NCBI RefSeq assembly: GCF_024763615.1
Contig: NC_077222.1
Location: 98,303,417 to 98,367,416, forward strand
Length of the DNA: 64,000 nt
Reading direction: 5' to 3'
Source of the DNA: Phlebotomus papatasi
Taxonomy: Eukaryota; Arthropoda; Insecta; Diptera; Psychodidae
In this document: positions 24,292 to 38,083 of the stretch, piece after piece
Layout: every line of letters begins with the position of its first letter
How positions within the stretch are numbered: the stretch's first letter is position 1
Position numbers and translations under genes: made by a program
The notes under the pieces: model-generated
The model's input: only the letters and a program-made list of their open reading frames with translations
Told to the model about the DNA's origin: nothing
The model's database searches: none

Positions 24292-25591
24292 GTCATATTA
24301 TTTTTCGTTTTTTCACTATAGCTAAATTTCTATTCTGCCCCCGAAAACTGTAAAATAATATCAAAACCATTTACTGTCTCTTTTTTTTGAAAACTTTTTT
24401 ATGTAATGTTAAAAGCATTATTTAAAAATATTATACATAAAATATTTCAAGCTCACTGCAATCTCTAGTTCTCTACAGTTGCCCTGAATACAAGGTCAAC
24501 AAATCTATTTTTTATTTCTTAAATCGATAAATAAACTTTGTACGGACAACCAAAACAATCTCAAGAGCTCAAAAGCATTTTTTTAACTAATTTCGAAAAT
24601 ACAGAGCCAAAAGCAAAGAATCGTTGATCAAATTTCCAAGTTCTCTGTCGAAGATCGGAAACTTTAAAACGCTATGTTCCCACTCCTCATTTCAAAAACT
24701 TTAATAAAGCTGAAAATTGAGTTTTCTTGTCTGAATTAAATTCTCTTCTAGTTGAACTAAAACAATCGTGGTAAACTTTTTTTTTATTTAAAAAATATAA
24801 AATTTAAAGTCAAAGTCAAAGGTTAAAGTCAAAATAAAGCCCAAAAATAATTTTTTTTAACACTAAAAAAAATTTGACACTTTTATCGTATTTTCTTATT
24901 TTAACAATGATTTGTTTTCAAGATTTTTTTTATTGGATTAGAATTACAAGTTGAGCACTTCCTATCAATTCGAAGTGCTCAACTTCGGTGCTCTAGTGAA
25001 CTACTCAATACTCCGCCATTCTGTAATTTTTTTTAAGAAAAGTTTTTAAGAATTCAAAAATGTGTGTGAACGGTGTGAATATATACCAAAAATGCATAAA
25101 CTTGGTCAATTTCTCCATATCCAAAACAAGAGTCATGCTAATTTTTGGCTTCATAAATTAGGAAATCTCCTTAAGGTATTTAAAACATTCAAAGCCAATT
25201 AACCCGATGAGACTAGAAGATTTTAAGGGATTTATTTATATAATTACGTAAGAGAAATCAATAGATCTTATACTCTTATCTTCTGAAATTCCTAATTATT
25301 TAGTTGAACATATTCTTAGTTATTTCCCGATGATTAATTTTTAAAATTTTTTATGCAGTGGCGGACAGTGGTTACAAAGATGGCGGCAAAGTGGGAAATT
25401 TTACATGGTAGCGGGAAATATTGTTTTTAAGGATTTTAATAAAAGGTTTCGGAAAACAACCTAGATACATGCAAAAACGTTATTATCGAGTAAAGATACA
25501 ACATAAGGTCCCGGAATTATGCACATTTTTGGGACAGAAAAAAATCATGCGAATTGGCATTATGCATCCAAAACATTTGTATAAAGGGAAG
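24292..25591. other. AT-rich unique DNA with a small hairpin
   Basis: A perfect 13-bp-arm hairpin (AGTTGAGCACTTC, 10-base loop) lies at 24949-24984. Otherwise nothing recognised. Confidence 0.5.
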
Positions 25592-25807
25592 TTGGGGAAA
25601 CTGGGGCACCATCAAACACGGGGTAGCACCAAACACAAATTTTTATTTCTAAACTACTTGGACTATCTCAACCATTTCTTCAGTGAACAAGTATCCCTAT
25701 AGTGCCTATAAATGCCTATAGGTCTTGTCCTCAGAAGTCAAATATCTGATTAAAAAATTGCAGTGTTTGGTGCTACCCCGTGTTTGGTGGTGCCCCAGTT
25801 TCCCCTA
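25592..25807. mobile_element. GGGGAAACTGG-family MITE, copy 2 (best preserved)
   Basis: GGGGAAACTGGGGCACCA and its inverse TGGTGCCCCAGTTTCCCC, with a second nested inverted block GGGGTAGCACCAAACAC. 216 bases. Middle sequence matches 40124-40329 (CCACTGAAGAAAT/TCTTCAGTGAACAAG). Confidence 0.9.
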
Positions 25808-28800
25808 CATTCCCTTCGAACGTTCATACCTTCGAAAAATGTGAGTTTCTGTTATTTTCCTAAGAGACTTGCACAGAATTATCTATAAACTTCTATAAAG
25901 TAATAGAAAAGGTGAGGTACATTTCAAAACTGTTCATCCAAGTTAAATTTGAGACTAGGGTTACCCCTGTAACATCAAATTAACAATATGAAGGTCACGT
26001 CTACTAAAAGAAAAACAGCAAAAAGTGGTTAATTTACCCTATTAGAAAAAGCTTGCGCCTTGTTCTAACTCTTTATCAGTTTAAATTTATGGGTTAGTAG
26101 ACCAATATTGCCGAAACTAATTTCACAATCGTTCTTCATATGACCCTTGTTGCTCAGAGATAGTGACCGAAACACCCCCAAAAACTTGTCACGATGCAGA
26201 GATGTGATTAAGGCACGCGTCCCTGGCTGAGTTTTGGGATCAAAAGTTCGTTATGGATCGATATTTTCAGCCACACTCTAGTTCCAATTGCACTCTAACG
26301 AAACAATTCCGTGATTACTCATTCGAATGGGAGCGTTAAAATAAACGAGGGTGTTTGAATGGTCGGGAAAATGATATACATACGTATAAAATTTGATAGG
26401 AAGCAAGTCATGTGTTTCGTGTGGCTGTTTATAAGTAAAGTACACAGCCACCAGTGTCATTGAGAAATGCTGCATGTTGTGCTGAACCGTTAGAAGGAAA
26501 ATGCTGGTATTACACATGCTCAAATAACCTCCCCCTAAGCATAATGCCACGGCATCACGGCGCGCAGCTTGAGCATATATAGGGAGTGGGACGCCTGATA
26601 CTCAATGCACTACTTCATCTCGCGTCGATCTCAATGACTATACGCATATACCACTGATTTTTCAGGGCTGATGTTCAAAAATCTGAAAGCGAATGAACTG
26701 TCTCGTGACGCGGGAGATGGAATTGGAATCACACCAGCAGATTTTGGTCATTGGCAGACGAAAATGGTTGATTGTTATTTTTCCCAACACACATGTTCCA
26801 ATTCCCATTCTCAATTAATCGGTTGGGGGACAAGGATTTTCAGTGTGCGAATTTTTACGGGTATTTGGATGAGGATCGACCCACCATAAATAAAGTCACG
26901 TTGCATTAATCCAACACTCATGTTGTATAGATTTTGGGAGGGAAAACCCCATCCCAGGAATACACTTAGCCGTGCATTGATCGCTTCGCGAACAGATGCG
27001 TTCAGTTTTTACTTTACGGTTTTCCATTTTGTACATACATAGGAGTTCGGTTTATGTACAAAATTGCACGAAGGGTGCAAGTTTTCAGTGTTACATGTTT
27101 TTGGGTCTATTACCCTTCCTTCAGCCATATGATGTTGGTCTCACATACAGCAAATTTACATATAGAATGTATATATTGTGCAATTTGCATTAATAATATG
27201 TATACCTTCGTTATTATTCCTCTGTTAACTAACTTTTCCCAATGGCAACATAAATCTACTTGTCTCTCCGTTTGTTTGAAAGTGCTTTAAGGAGTGATCT
27301 ACCAAGACCTATTCTAGGAGATGAATTGAAAATTAGAGGAATCGTTGTACAGAAAATTTTACATGATAATGTTTTTGTACCACTTGATAAAGGTTTAACC
27401 GATTCGACATTGAATTTGGTACTATCTGCTACTGACTCAGTCTCAAAAATTTATGGATCATACCCATTATTCCCTATCATTAATTTTCGTTTCAATACAA
27501 ACCTATGTTGGAGAAATTCTACCCTTCTTGAAGTTTTTATAAATGACTTTAACCGTATTTAAGATTTTAAGACTTACATCATTATTAATTGATTACTTAA
27601 AAATTTATCTCTAAAGGGGAATTTTAATTATTACTTTTAATATAGCTTGGATTCTGCATTTAACTTCTGTTAAAAACTGGTAAGGTCTAACCTTTATTAA
27701 AAAATTTTAAAATGATATTTAATTTCAAAACTACTTTCGTATAATTAAATTCAAATCAGTTCACAACCGATTTGAATCGATTCATTACTCTAAAAATCCC
27801 TAAAAATAGCTGATAAATAAAAAAATTATTTTCGGGCTTAAATTTAATTTATAACATTTTGCAAAAATTAAAAACTTTTACACTTCTTTTAAGCATTACA
27901 AGCGTTCTGTACGACGTGCATTGGGAGTAGCTGATATATTAGGTATGTTTAAAGTTCGAAACCGTTTTAAGTTACCGAATATTGCGTCGTTAAAAGTCTT
28001 TGACAGACTCATCCAATATTATTTAATCCTTACACGGGCTTCAGACCTAAAGAAAGTTTATCCATAAGCCCTAACTGCTCAATTTTATAAAACAAGAATT
28101 CTTCTTGGAAAAAATGTATACATTATTAAAATTGTATATTAAGGTAATGATCAGTGATACTCTAAAAAATTTCTCCATTTACTAGTAGTTTATATATTTA
28201 AGACCTTTGGAAACTGGACTAAATCTCTAGTTTCAAGACCATTTATTCATGAATTAATCAAGAATGAAATAATATCGGAAGTTTCTTTCGAAGATTTTTT
28301 TAAAATTCAATCCTTATTTTAAAAAAACATCCTGTCTAACACATTAAGTACTTATTAAGTACCCAATAAGTTTTTAACTCTATTACTTAATTTTAAGGAG
28401 TTGTAGAACAACCAACTACTCATGCCTACGACTCAGCCATAACTCTAAGTACATAATTAAGGTCTTTGTATATGTATTTAATTAAATAGTTTGTATTAAG
28501 GAAATCGAAAATGCTTTTCTTTACGTACATAATAAGGGGTTTTCGTTTAAGAATTTTTTAAGTACTTACAGTAATGGCTATAAAACATTTTTACTGCTCG
28601 AACTCCACGAAGATAACAGCATATTATAATCCCTCGATTTATTCACCCCCCAAAATTTCCACCTCCAGATGATTTCAGATGATTTCTGAGAAATATCGTC
28701 ACGCTGTCTGTCCGTCCGTCCGGCTGTCGCCAGGCCAAACAGTTAGAGATAGCGACTTGGGGCCTAAGGGGGACCCATTTATCCTTAGCATGCCCCTCAT

Positions 28801-29246
28801 TTTCCCCCTACTCCTCCCCTTCCCCTCCAAAACCATGTTTTTTGGGATTGCTGGAAAACGCGTTATGCGCTTTTTTCATTTTTGGATCCTAGGCGGACAA
28901 TTGGCCACGTGTGAAAATACCGTTAAATTGTTCCTAATAACGGTTTCTCAAGCTTAAACGTTAAAAAAAAGGTTCTAGATAGCGAATTTCTTTTGAACCG
29001 GCTCCAATGAGTTTTGAACCGGTTCATAACCTATAACTAATTTTTATTTTAAAATCAACCAGTAGTGAACCGGTTATGAACCGATTAGTAATTTGATCTT
29101 TCGAGTGATTTACAAATCAGTTTAAATCGGTTGGGAACCGGTCAACGGTAAATGGTGCAAAAGTAGTTTTGAGGGATAGCATCTAAGTCACGAGTTCGAG
29201 CACTTCGCATATATTGGGACGATATGCCAACTCTTTTTTCAGTGCC
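25808..29246. other. Unique DNA with a G+C-richer island, then old repeats
   Basis: 26100-27000 is unique and of higher complexity, with a TATA-like motif at 26576. From 27560 it is A/T-rich, with a fragment of the GGGCTTCAGACCTAA family at 28043-28085. A simple GTCC run (CTGTCTGTCCGTCCGTCCG) follows near 28706. 28990-29205 is related in reverse to 19396-19580. Confidence 0.4.
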
Positions 29247-29525
29247 GGCCAAAATCCCGAACGCAAAAATCCTGAAAGCCAGAATGCCGAACGCCAAAAT
29301 CCCGAAAAGCCAAAATTCCGAAAAGCCAAAATACTGAGTCAAATGACATCTTTTCAGAGTTTTCGAGATTTGGTTTTTCTGGGTTTTGGCTTTTCGGGAT
29401 TTTGGCTTTTCGAGATTTTGGCTATTCGGGATTTCGACCCATTTGTGATTTTGGCTTTCGGGATTTTGGCGTTCGGGATTTTGACCTTTTCGGGATTTTG
29501 ACTTTCGGGATTTTGACCGGGACCC
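29247..29525. repeat. Inverted minisatellite: CAAAATCCCGAA array facing its inverse
   Basis: The left arm (29247-29336) is a run of 13-16-base units such as CCAAAATCCCGAACG. The right arm (29370-29525) is a longer run of the inverse, TTCGGGATTTTGGC. The whole could fold into a large slipped hairpin. Foldback transposons have tandem repeats in their inverted ends, so that is one explanation. Confidence 0.85.
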
Positions 29526-32006
29526 CTTTTTTATATAATGAACACATTTTTCCCACTTAGTTGGAACTTGTTGGCATATTCTTTTTAACCAACTTTAACT
29601 GCTGCTGGATGATGAGCTCCTCAAGTCTCTATGAAGAAGGCTTGACTGAATAGGATGACTGATTAAAGAGTATATTAGAGAAATTTTAGTAGGGCTTAAA
29701 TTCCCGAACACATGTTTTGAGGACTAAGGCAATAATATACATTCTCGGATTTATGCGCTGGTAGAAAGAGAATTTATTGAAATTTGGAAAACTTGTGAGT
29801 AACTTACATTTCCGGATCACGAACAAAAGAAAAGATTTACCAAAATATAAGATTACTTATTACTTCCGTATTACAAGCTGTTTGAACCGTTCGGACTAAA
29901 TGGAGAACATTTAAAGCCCAAATCCATATCCAGTTTAAGCCCAAATCCAAAAGGCATTAATTTACTTTATTTTGTATTACCTTCTTGATTTACTCTTTCT
30001 TTCTTTTTAGAGATTTACCTTTTCAATATCAAGCAATAGATATGATTTCGATTATCGTTTAAATATGAAGTCAATTAAATATTTAAACATTACTCATTCT
30101 GCATCAAAGACACCATATATGCTTAAAAAAAATCTAACGATTTTATACATATTTTATTATATAAGATTTTGAAATAAAGCACGTCTATTAATGAAAATAA
30201 GTGTATTTCTCTGGATCCATATCCTTAATCTTTCTTGGACTTTTTTTTAAATAAGGAAAAAACTCGAACCATTCGAATTTTTTCCTTCCGGATAAAAAGT
30301 AAGTTTAATCTAGCAAAAAACGTATAAATAAATTTACAATTCTTCTGTGGTATTACTCTTAAATGTCATTCTTGAAGGTACTCTTCTTTAGAGAAATGTG
30401 TGAACAATTTTTTATGTAAATTTATGCTGTTCAGGAAAAAGGCGTTAGACTTTGACTTAGTTTTTCTAACTTTCCCAATACACTTTTTATCAACTTGTTT
30501 TTTTTTCTACACTTTGCGCAAAACCCATCCTGGGGTACTCTCCCTTTTCTCTACCCCATAACCTTGCATAAGAAATCTGTGTGAACCCCTGACAATCCTG
30601 AGGGAATTGGTTTTGTTTCACAATGCAAGTCTAATGGGAATTACCATAAGGATGAGACCTTCCTCGTACTTAATTTAATGCAAGGATCTTACTGAAGTAT
30701 GACTTACTTTACTGATATTAAAAAAACGTAAGAAAGGTTTCTTATTTTTTGTCGACCTTTTTTTGGGACTAAAATTTGAATAAAATAATGTTTTGTTATT
30801 TATCTAAGGACAGTTTTTGTTGATATTTTTTTTTGGTGTTCAGGGCTCAAGGGTCTTATAAAAAGTCCTATCATAAAATAGTTCTTGAATATTTCCTGTT
30901 TAAATTAATAGTATCGCGGTATTTATTATTATAGCTATTGAATATAACGAAATGTTTCATCTTTTATAAACCAGGAAAAAAATTTACCAAGAAGTTTTTG
31001 CGCGGCACTTTGATTTGATTTTTTGTAACTTTTGTAATCGTTTTCAATATTTATTCACCAAGATTCTTCAGTCTTTCTTTGCTGATGAACAGATAAAATC
31101 TTATGTATCGCCGAAATGAAAAGAAGTGTTTCAAAAAAAACATCACAAAACTAGAGCCAATGTTGCATTTGAATATTAAAATGTGTAACACTCAGGGAGG
31201 ACCCTCACGTGGCTCTGAAGCGCCTGACGGAAACTCTAGAAAAAATAACCCACGGAATTTTAAGGAGAAAAAAGTAAATTAACACGATATTTTCCATGTT
31301 TCACTGAGATTGTTGGTATTTAACATCTGCTACAGTCAACTGTTTCCATGTACAAGAAACTGTCGACGGCAAATGTCCTCAGAGGTGCTTGACTTGGCGG
31401 GAAAGTGGCATTTGTGGGGAGATATCCTTGGTGGGAAAGACGATCCTCTGCAGGAATTTTCACAATCAGACATCAAGAAGTATGATTGATTCTGAAATTT
31501 CCTTCCTTAATTATGAGGAATTCCTTAATTAGACCAAATTTTATAGTAAGTTCGTTATTTTTCCCACAATTCAAGGGTTTTCAGGCTATTTGATATATAA
31601 AAATCCAAGACTGTTTTCTTTTTCATCCCTGGATCTTGCAAAAACAACTTTCTTTGAAATAATTTCCAAGGGGTTTATCGTTAACCCTTCGGGACGATTG
31701 GGTCATTAAAACACAAGAATATACTCTTAATAATTTTGTATTTTATTTCCTTTCAACCACTTAAGTTTAATTTTCTATTCAACACTTATTTAATAATATT
31801 AAACTCATTATTTATTAAGAGTTTTCATATAGAAAAAATGAAGATCTTTGATTTTTTTAATATAAATCCTTTAAAATGTTATTGATATCTATTATAGCGT
31901 TATTAATCATATATTTTAAAGGTTTTTTAGTTGAGTTAGGTGACTTAGAAACCTAAAGTTCAGGGTGAAGTCATCACTTATGGGCCTTATGGGACGTTCT
32001 ACACTT
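29526..32006. other. AT-rich DNA, no gene recognised
   Basis: No coding or family repeat recognised. Contains an E2F-like TTGGCGGGAAA at 31394-31404. Confidence 0.5.
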
Positions 32007-32207
32007 ATACGGGCTTCAGACCTAAGGCTTAGCCATATGGCTTAACTTCTTTAATTTCTTATCAATCAAGATTTTTTGGAAAATTTTTACCTAAAATTGG
32101 ACAATATGGGAAAGTGATCCATTAAATCATGAAAACCCAATGAAATTGGTTGTAATTTAGAATTTTGAGATCACCAGGAACTGGGCTAAGCCTTAGGTCT
32201 GAAGCCG
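32007..32207. mobile_element. GGGCTTCAGACCTAAGG-family MITE, copy 2 (well preserved)
   Basis: Starts ACGGGCTTCAGACCTAAGGC and ends GGGCTAAGCCTTAGGTCTGA, an inverted pair. TTAGCCATATGGCTTAA follows the left end. About 200 bases. Confidence 0.8.
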
Positions 32208-32432
32208 ACATTATGGACAACTTGCAAAAATCCTAAATTCTTACCTAAAACAAATTGCGAAAAATCACAAAATTGGTGATTTCGAAATCTATATTAGGTA
32301 TAGAACTTACGATTTTGCATGCTGCCCATAAGTTATTGCACCACCCTACCTGACAATTTTAATGTACCGCAACACCTTTCATTAAGAAAAATGCATATAC
32401 GGCCAGATAGAAACGAAAGAATCTCGGTTAGA

Positions 32433-32820
32433 ATCACAATAAGAAAAAATCCCGAAAAGGTAAAACTAAAAAAAACCAAAATCCCGAACGTCAAAACCTC
32501 GAAAACCAGTATCCCGATCTTAAAAGTGTTAGGTCCTTGACACATTTAGGACTTAAGTCGAGAGACGGCTTAGTGGAAAATAATAGAAATGTGGTTTAAC
32601 CATTATTTCGAAAATTATTACGCTAAGCCGTCTCTCGGCTAATCCTCAAGTCTGCCAAAACCCTTACGGCTACTCCCATGATTGCACTCGCGTTTGTTGA
32701 AGGCAAAGGGAAATTACATTATTCTCCGTGTGATTTCGACCCATTCAGAACTTTGACTATTCGGTTTCTGACTTTAGGGATTGGAGTGTTTTCGAGATTT
32801 GAACGTTCTAAATTTTGGCT
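32433..32820. repeat. Second, decayed copy of the inverted minisatellite, split by a MITE
   Basis: 32433-32520 has AAAATCCCGAA units. 32745-32820 has the facing array, diverged (TTTTCGAGATTTGAACG). The element at 32534-32667 lies between them. Confidence 0.6.
32534..32667. mobile_element. GCCGAGAGACGGCTTAG-family MITE, copy 3
   Basis: CGAGAGACGGCTTAGTGG on the left and CGCTAAGCCGTCTCTCGGCT on the right. Outer ends are TCCTTGACACATTTAGG and CTGCCAAAACCCTTA. Sits between the arms of the minisatellite palindrome. Confidence 0.8.
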
Positions 32821-32830
32821 GCCACTGAAA

Positions 32831-33493
32831 ACTTAGATGCAACGATTTAAGCAGCTTTTAGCTATTACCGGTTATGCGTCCAATAGAATTGAACCAAATA
32901 TAATAATGTTAAAAAACACTACTGCACAAAATATGTAAACCAAGTATAATTTAGCTTAAATATAGTTTTCATTCTCTTAGAAAAGCAGACGAGAAAAACA
33001 TTGGCATGTCCCAAATATATCCGATCTTCCTTTAAAATTTAATTCCGAAACATAAGCTCGGACAAAAGCATAAGGTAATTCCACTTTTTTTCTAAAGCTC
33101 TTTCTCTTGCTGAAATGGTCAAGTTCGAAGGGGTTGCATGGGTTTCCAACGCTAAATTATTTTAAAAAAAATCTTTTTTTCGAAACTATAAAAAATTTAT
33201 TTCATACCACAATCATATAAAAAAACAACATTTAGAGAAAAATAATATAAAAAAAAATAAAATAAAAATAGAAAATAAAATGTTAGCATATGATACTAGT
33301 TTATAATTTACCAAAAAGTAATAAAAAATGAAATTTGAGCAAAAATGAGTACATAATATTTTGTTTCGCGAAATTAGTTATTATCCAAGAAAATAAAGAA
33401 ATCCATTGGTTAGGCTCTAATAAATTCTATGTAAATCCAATGCAAAATTTCAATGAAATTGATGCTTTAATTTTAGATAAATTATTGTGACTA
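32831..33493. other. A-rich unique DNA, nothing recognised
   Basis: Low-complexity A runs near 33170-33290; no coding or repeat family. Confidence 0.5.
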
Positions 33494-33915
33494 AGTACAC
33501 GGTAAAAAATTTCGGCACATATTTGTTCCAAAAATTAGCTCGTCCACGGACACCGAAAATTTTTGGAAGAAATATGTTACAGATGTAGGAATAATAATGT
33601 TATAAAGAAAATGTACCAATTTGTTCCTGACAGTGGGAACAAAACAGCCGAGTGCAACAAATTCTATTCCAACTTTCAGGAACAAATTTGTATAAAACGA
33701 AATCAACTCAAATTTGTAGTCATTCCACCGTATCAAAACGGTTCCAAAAGAAAACTAACAAAATTGTAACTATATTTCGTAACAAAACTGTAAAGAAAAC
33801 TTTTTGGAACAAACAAATATCTTCTCTAGGTACAAATTGATTCCAAAAAAAAATGTTCCAAGGAAAACTTGTCTCAATATTTTGGTCAGTGTCCAAAAGT
33901 TTTTTACCGTGTACT
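33494..33915. mobile_element. MITE with AGTACACGGTAAAAAA ends, 422 bp
   Basis: AGTACACGGTAAAAAA at 33494-33509 has a perfect inverse at 33900-33915. The interior repeats TTGTTCC/GGAACAAA words on both strands. No coding capacity is convincing. Confidence 0.85.
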
Positions 33916-36900
33916 GACTTCAAAAACCAATGATAAACCTAGATAAACTTTTGCTTAGTTGGAAAGGTCTCGATCTCAGCTATAACATACTAAAATTTAA
34001 AGAAAAAGAACCGTCTAGTTTTTGAAATATTCGACATCGAATTTTCGAAAATCGATTTTTAGATTAACACTAAACCTACCGACCGGTTTTGGTCGCTTTT
34101 CCTAGCGCTCTCTGTCAAATGACAGACCGCGGAAGGGTAGGATACCCAACATTTTTTTTTGGAAAAGAGTGAAAAATTAAAATTTAAATACTGAAACATA
34201 TATTACAGGCATATTTTAAGAAATTTATAAAGTTTGATAGTGGCATTGTACCGTTTAAGTATGTGTTAATTTTTAAAAAGTTTTTAAGCCGGTCAATTTG
34301 ACCGGTCTTGGTAAGTTTAGTGTTAATCGGATCTTCGATTAAATGGGATGATGTTGAAGTGTTCAGAAAGTTGTAGCACTTCACACAAGCTTTCCAAATT
34401 ACCATAATTTTTCAAATTCGGACAAATAGAATCGGAGTTGTGGCTATTTGAACATACAATTTTCGAGTGCATATCGACCACACAAGAATAAGAAACGAAT
34501 AACTCGCAGTAGGTAAATTTCACAGGAGAGCGAATTGAACCTGAGATTTTACATGCAGACTATAGGATTTTTGAGATTTAAAATCTCTATAACTTTGAAA
34601 ATAATTAGAAATTTTCAAAAAGCGAATAAAACGATTTTTGTTAAAAATCGAGTTGTTCGACTTATATTCTGACAAGTCGGTATGGTCACTGCGCGCCCGA
34701 GAAGCCCATAATGATGATGAATTTTTGACCCCTTATCGCTCGGATCAGTATGATCGTAGGTAACTTTTTTAATCAAAAGCTCTTAGGTCTAGCTACAACA
34801 TAGCAAAATTTAAAACAAATTAATGCCATAAGGGCTGTGTTATTGAGAAAACAAAATTTGAAGGTGTTCCATCGACTTTTAACCTTTGCCGAAAACAGCT
34901 GGTCGGTATCTTATTCCGTTTCTCTGTCCAGAAGCGGTTATACCACTGACGGGACGGGACGACTACGAAAATCGAGCATATCATATTCGTGATCCATGAG
35001 TATCAAGTGTGTAGATCCAAAATTTAGGCCCTATATGACGATGTCGGATTTCACCTCGGACCACAAAAGCTGAGGTTGTAAAGAACTTAGGTTATAAAGT
35101 TTTTACAGAAAAGCGATTAAAATTTGATGACATAGGCCAGACGAATTTATTTTAAGGAATTTCTAATATCTATATCCCTTACAATTTTATTCCGATTTAC
35201 TAACAAAATTGGGAAAAAAAATATTAATTAATTTCATAAGAATTAGGATATCTACCTTTGAAAATTAGAGGTTAAGTCTTAAAAGAGCGTGTTTTTCATT
35301 TGATTGGAGCAAGTAAAAATTCCTTTAAAGTCTTCGTATCCTTGACTAAAATTTAATTTTTGCAATATAATATTCTTAAGGGTTGAAACATTTCTCTTGA
35401 ACTTCCATCTGCAAAAAATGAGATGAGAATATCAGCTGAATGATCCAGAATATATCTTACTGCTAATTTTAGTATCGAGAAACACTTTAAGCAAGTCTAA
35501 GTATAATCGAAGGACCTATATTTTGTAATTTTCTTAAGAACCTCCAGGGCTACAAACCGACAGGAATAAATACATTCTTCAAGATTTGATTCGCCAGACT
35601 CCCAGTCGTCCTTAAAGGGTTAATTCTTGTATCACAATTCTTCCCTATCATTGTACGAAATTATTGAGACAAATTTGATGCGTTGCACAATGGAAAAATG
35701 TTGTAAAATATGTCCTACCAGACTTTCCCAAAAAAGAATCCCAGGCCCAAGATCTTCCCAAGGGGTGAAAGTGTGAGACTTTCTGGGGTAGTCAACTTTC
35801 ACATGGGTTATATGGTAAATAGTCTCTCTGTAAATTTACTTGCGGAGCAAATGTGTGGTCTTGTACATAAGTGCATGGATGGAAGTCAATTATTGGTGAA
35901 ATTTTATTTATGACCGCTTCCGTATCAATAAAAAGAATTTTTATATCCTATTGCAACAACAGAACCATTTCGGGAATAAAAGTGATTCACTCATTACTTT
36001 TAGTCACGAATTTTTGTCAATTAAATTGTTAGTAGGAATGTCAGTGACCTCTACGTGTTTTTTTGGGTATAATTTTGTAAATTTTTTTTGCGGTAGGTTT
36101 TTGGACATTAGGCATATGGGATAAATTCAACTGTGTCATACCTTTAACGGTGACTTGGGGAGTTGAACGGTAAAGTAAGATTTTCCCCTATTGTATTGGG
36201 AGACTTTGATAAGTTCCCCTCGTCTTGAAAGATATTGCGATGATGGGCATGAAAGTGAGTTTTTGGCAGCTGCGGCTTCGAAAATCTGCAACCCTGCAAT
36301 AGACGAAAAGTGATTGTCGCGTATACAGGAATTTCTTGAAGAAAAACTCAGACATCTGCCAAGTTATCGTAATGAAGGACATTGATTATTTATTGCAAGA
36401 CGATTGTATGCGCCTAAGCACGCGGTTTAATGTGAGGGGTTAGTCACCCTTGGGATATCGAGAGGAAAGTATCGAAATTTCTTAGGCAGTGAAACCACAC
36501 GGGAGTCAAATATCTTTCAATATATCCAAAAACATTCGCAAAAACCAAATAGAGAATTGCAGTTGTGACGAATCTGGATGAATCCAACGGTTGTCGAGTC
36601 CACAATTCCTTCGAATTATTTTTCTTTTTCTTCAATTTTATAATCTTCGGTTTAACACTTAATTTTCAAATCAATTCTTTTACAATCTCTGATCATATTT
36701 TAAGAATCCCAAGTGTATGCAATTACAAACCCGTCTCAAAAGATCTCAGTTTAAAATGGGTCTGACAAGGTACGAAAATAAGAACCTCTTATTATGTACT
36801 TTGGGCTGAATACTATTAATTATTTTACTTTCAGCAAACTCATCTGAAAAACAGGATTTTCCCCCATTACAGCAAATTGTGATTTCAAAGTATGGATAAG

Positions 36901-37953
36901 TCCCATCGACTCAGTACCAGGGATCTCCCTTGCAATAACCTAAATATAATTTTTATAATCCTATTCAAATTTTTCAAACCGAAACTATCTAAATTTGATC
37001 GATATTATTATTATAGCTATAAAAAAATCGTTTGTTTCAGTATTTTGATTGACACTTGAAGGGTTGAAGAAATTTCCAATAGGTTCATTTTTCATCTCAC
37101 TTGTTTGTATATCCGTCTACTCAACCGTTTCTATCTTTGCGCCAAAAAATTTGTATCAAAGCCTAATATATTTGCTATATACCAAATGATATAGTTGTGA
37201 GAAAATGGTACAGAAAATCATATTTAGCCGCTCTCTCGCCTCACTCCAGGGAAAATCTGTATACTGTTTGGTGCGAACAAAGGCACGTGCCCTATACGGT
37301 GGAAAATTGAATTGGAGGGAATTGCCGGTACCCAATTTAAGAGTATTTGTTAGATCAACCCTAATTCGTATAATAGTGCATCTACTTTTGGAATTAAATG
37401 GTATGTATGTGTTAGAGCCTAATGTACAGATGCGAATTTAAGAAGTTGAAGGGCAATTTTGTTTGATTACACAGCATGAAATGCAACGCTGTGAAATATT
37501 GGCGATACGGAATTGTATTACCGAAAGAGTTAAGATTGTTCTCATCTTTACGTTTATAGTCTCCAAATATTTAGGGATGAAAATTTTTGTAACCCAGACT
37601 CAGCAAGTGAGCAAAAAACCAAAAGACTTGGTTACTTCTTTTTGGTTCTTCAATCTCTTTCTGATCCATCAATGTTACAACTTTCTATGCGAAAGGGTTG
37701 TATCATGGATTCAAGGACTTGCTACTTACATTTAATTATTCAGTCACGCCCTAATGTTACTTCTGTTCCTTACCACAATAATTAAAACTTTTGATATTAA
37801 CGAGTATGGTCGAAAGGTTTAGGTATAACCGATCTGAATTAGCTAGAAGCAAAATAACTGCCTTATAGAAACAAGACTTTGACAAGGTTTTTAATTCACT
37901 TTTAAAAGGCTTAAATTTAGAATTTAGAATTTTAAACTCTTAAACCCGTTATT
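33916..37953. other. Mostly unique DNA with TTAA-type elements
   Basis: Holds the MITE at 34064-34326 and a solo TTAA-type end at 35600-35623 (GTCGTCCTTAAAGGGTTAA). The rest shows no repeat or coding homology; short open frames at 37205-37735 are treated as chance. Confidence 0.45.
34064..34326. mobile_element. TTAA-flanked MITE with CACTAAAC ends and GACCGG arms
   Basis: TTAACACTAAACCTACC on the left and GGTAAGTTTAGTGTTAA on the right form inverted ends with TTAA at both limits. GACCGGT words occur in both arms. 263 bases. Confidence 0.8.
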
Positions 37954-38083
37954 ACCCTAGACAGACTTATGGCTTAATCCTAGAAATGGCTTAATGGGAA
38001 ACTAACGGGAATGTAGTCTAATCATTATTTTGATTATAATTACGTTAAGCTGTCTCTCGGCTTAAGCCGTAGATATGTCCAGC
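37954..38083. mobile_element. GCCGAGAGACGGCTTAG-family MITE, copy 4
   Basis: CCTAGACAGACTTATGGCTT at the left; TGTCTCTCGGCTTAAGCCGT at the right. The interior AATGTAGTCTAATCATTATT is shared with copies 1, 3 and 5. Confidence 0.7.

Noticed and set aside
28700..28730. GTCC simple repeat as part of a telomere-like or satellite array
   Set aside because: Only a few units are present.
29214..29501. Open frames translating to repeated Phe-Gly-Ile-Leu-Ala
   Set aside because: They are only the translation of the CGGGATTTTGGC minisatellite.
37205..37735. Two adjacent short plus-strand open frames
   Set aside because: No recognisable protein features or splice sites linking them.
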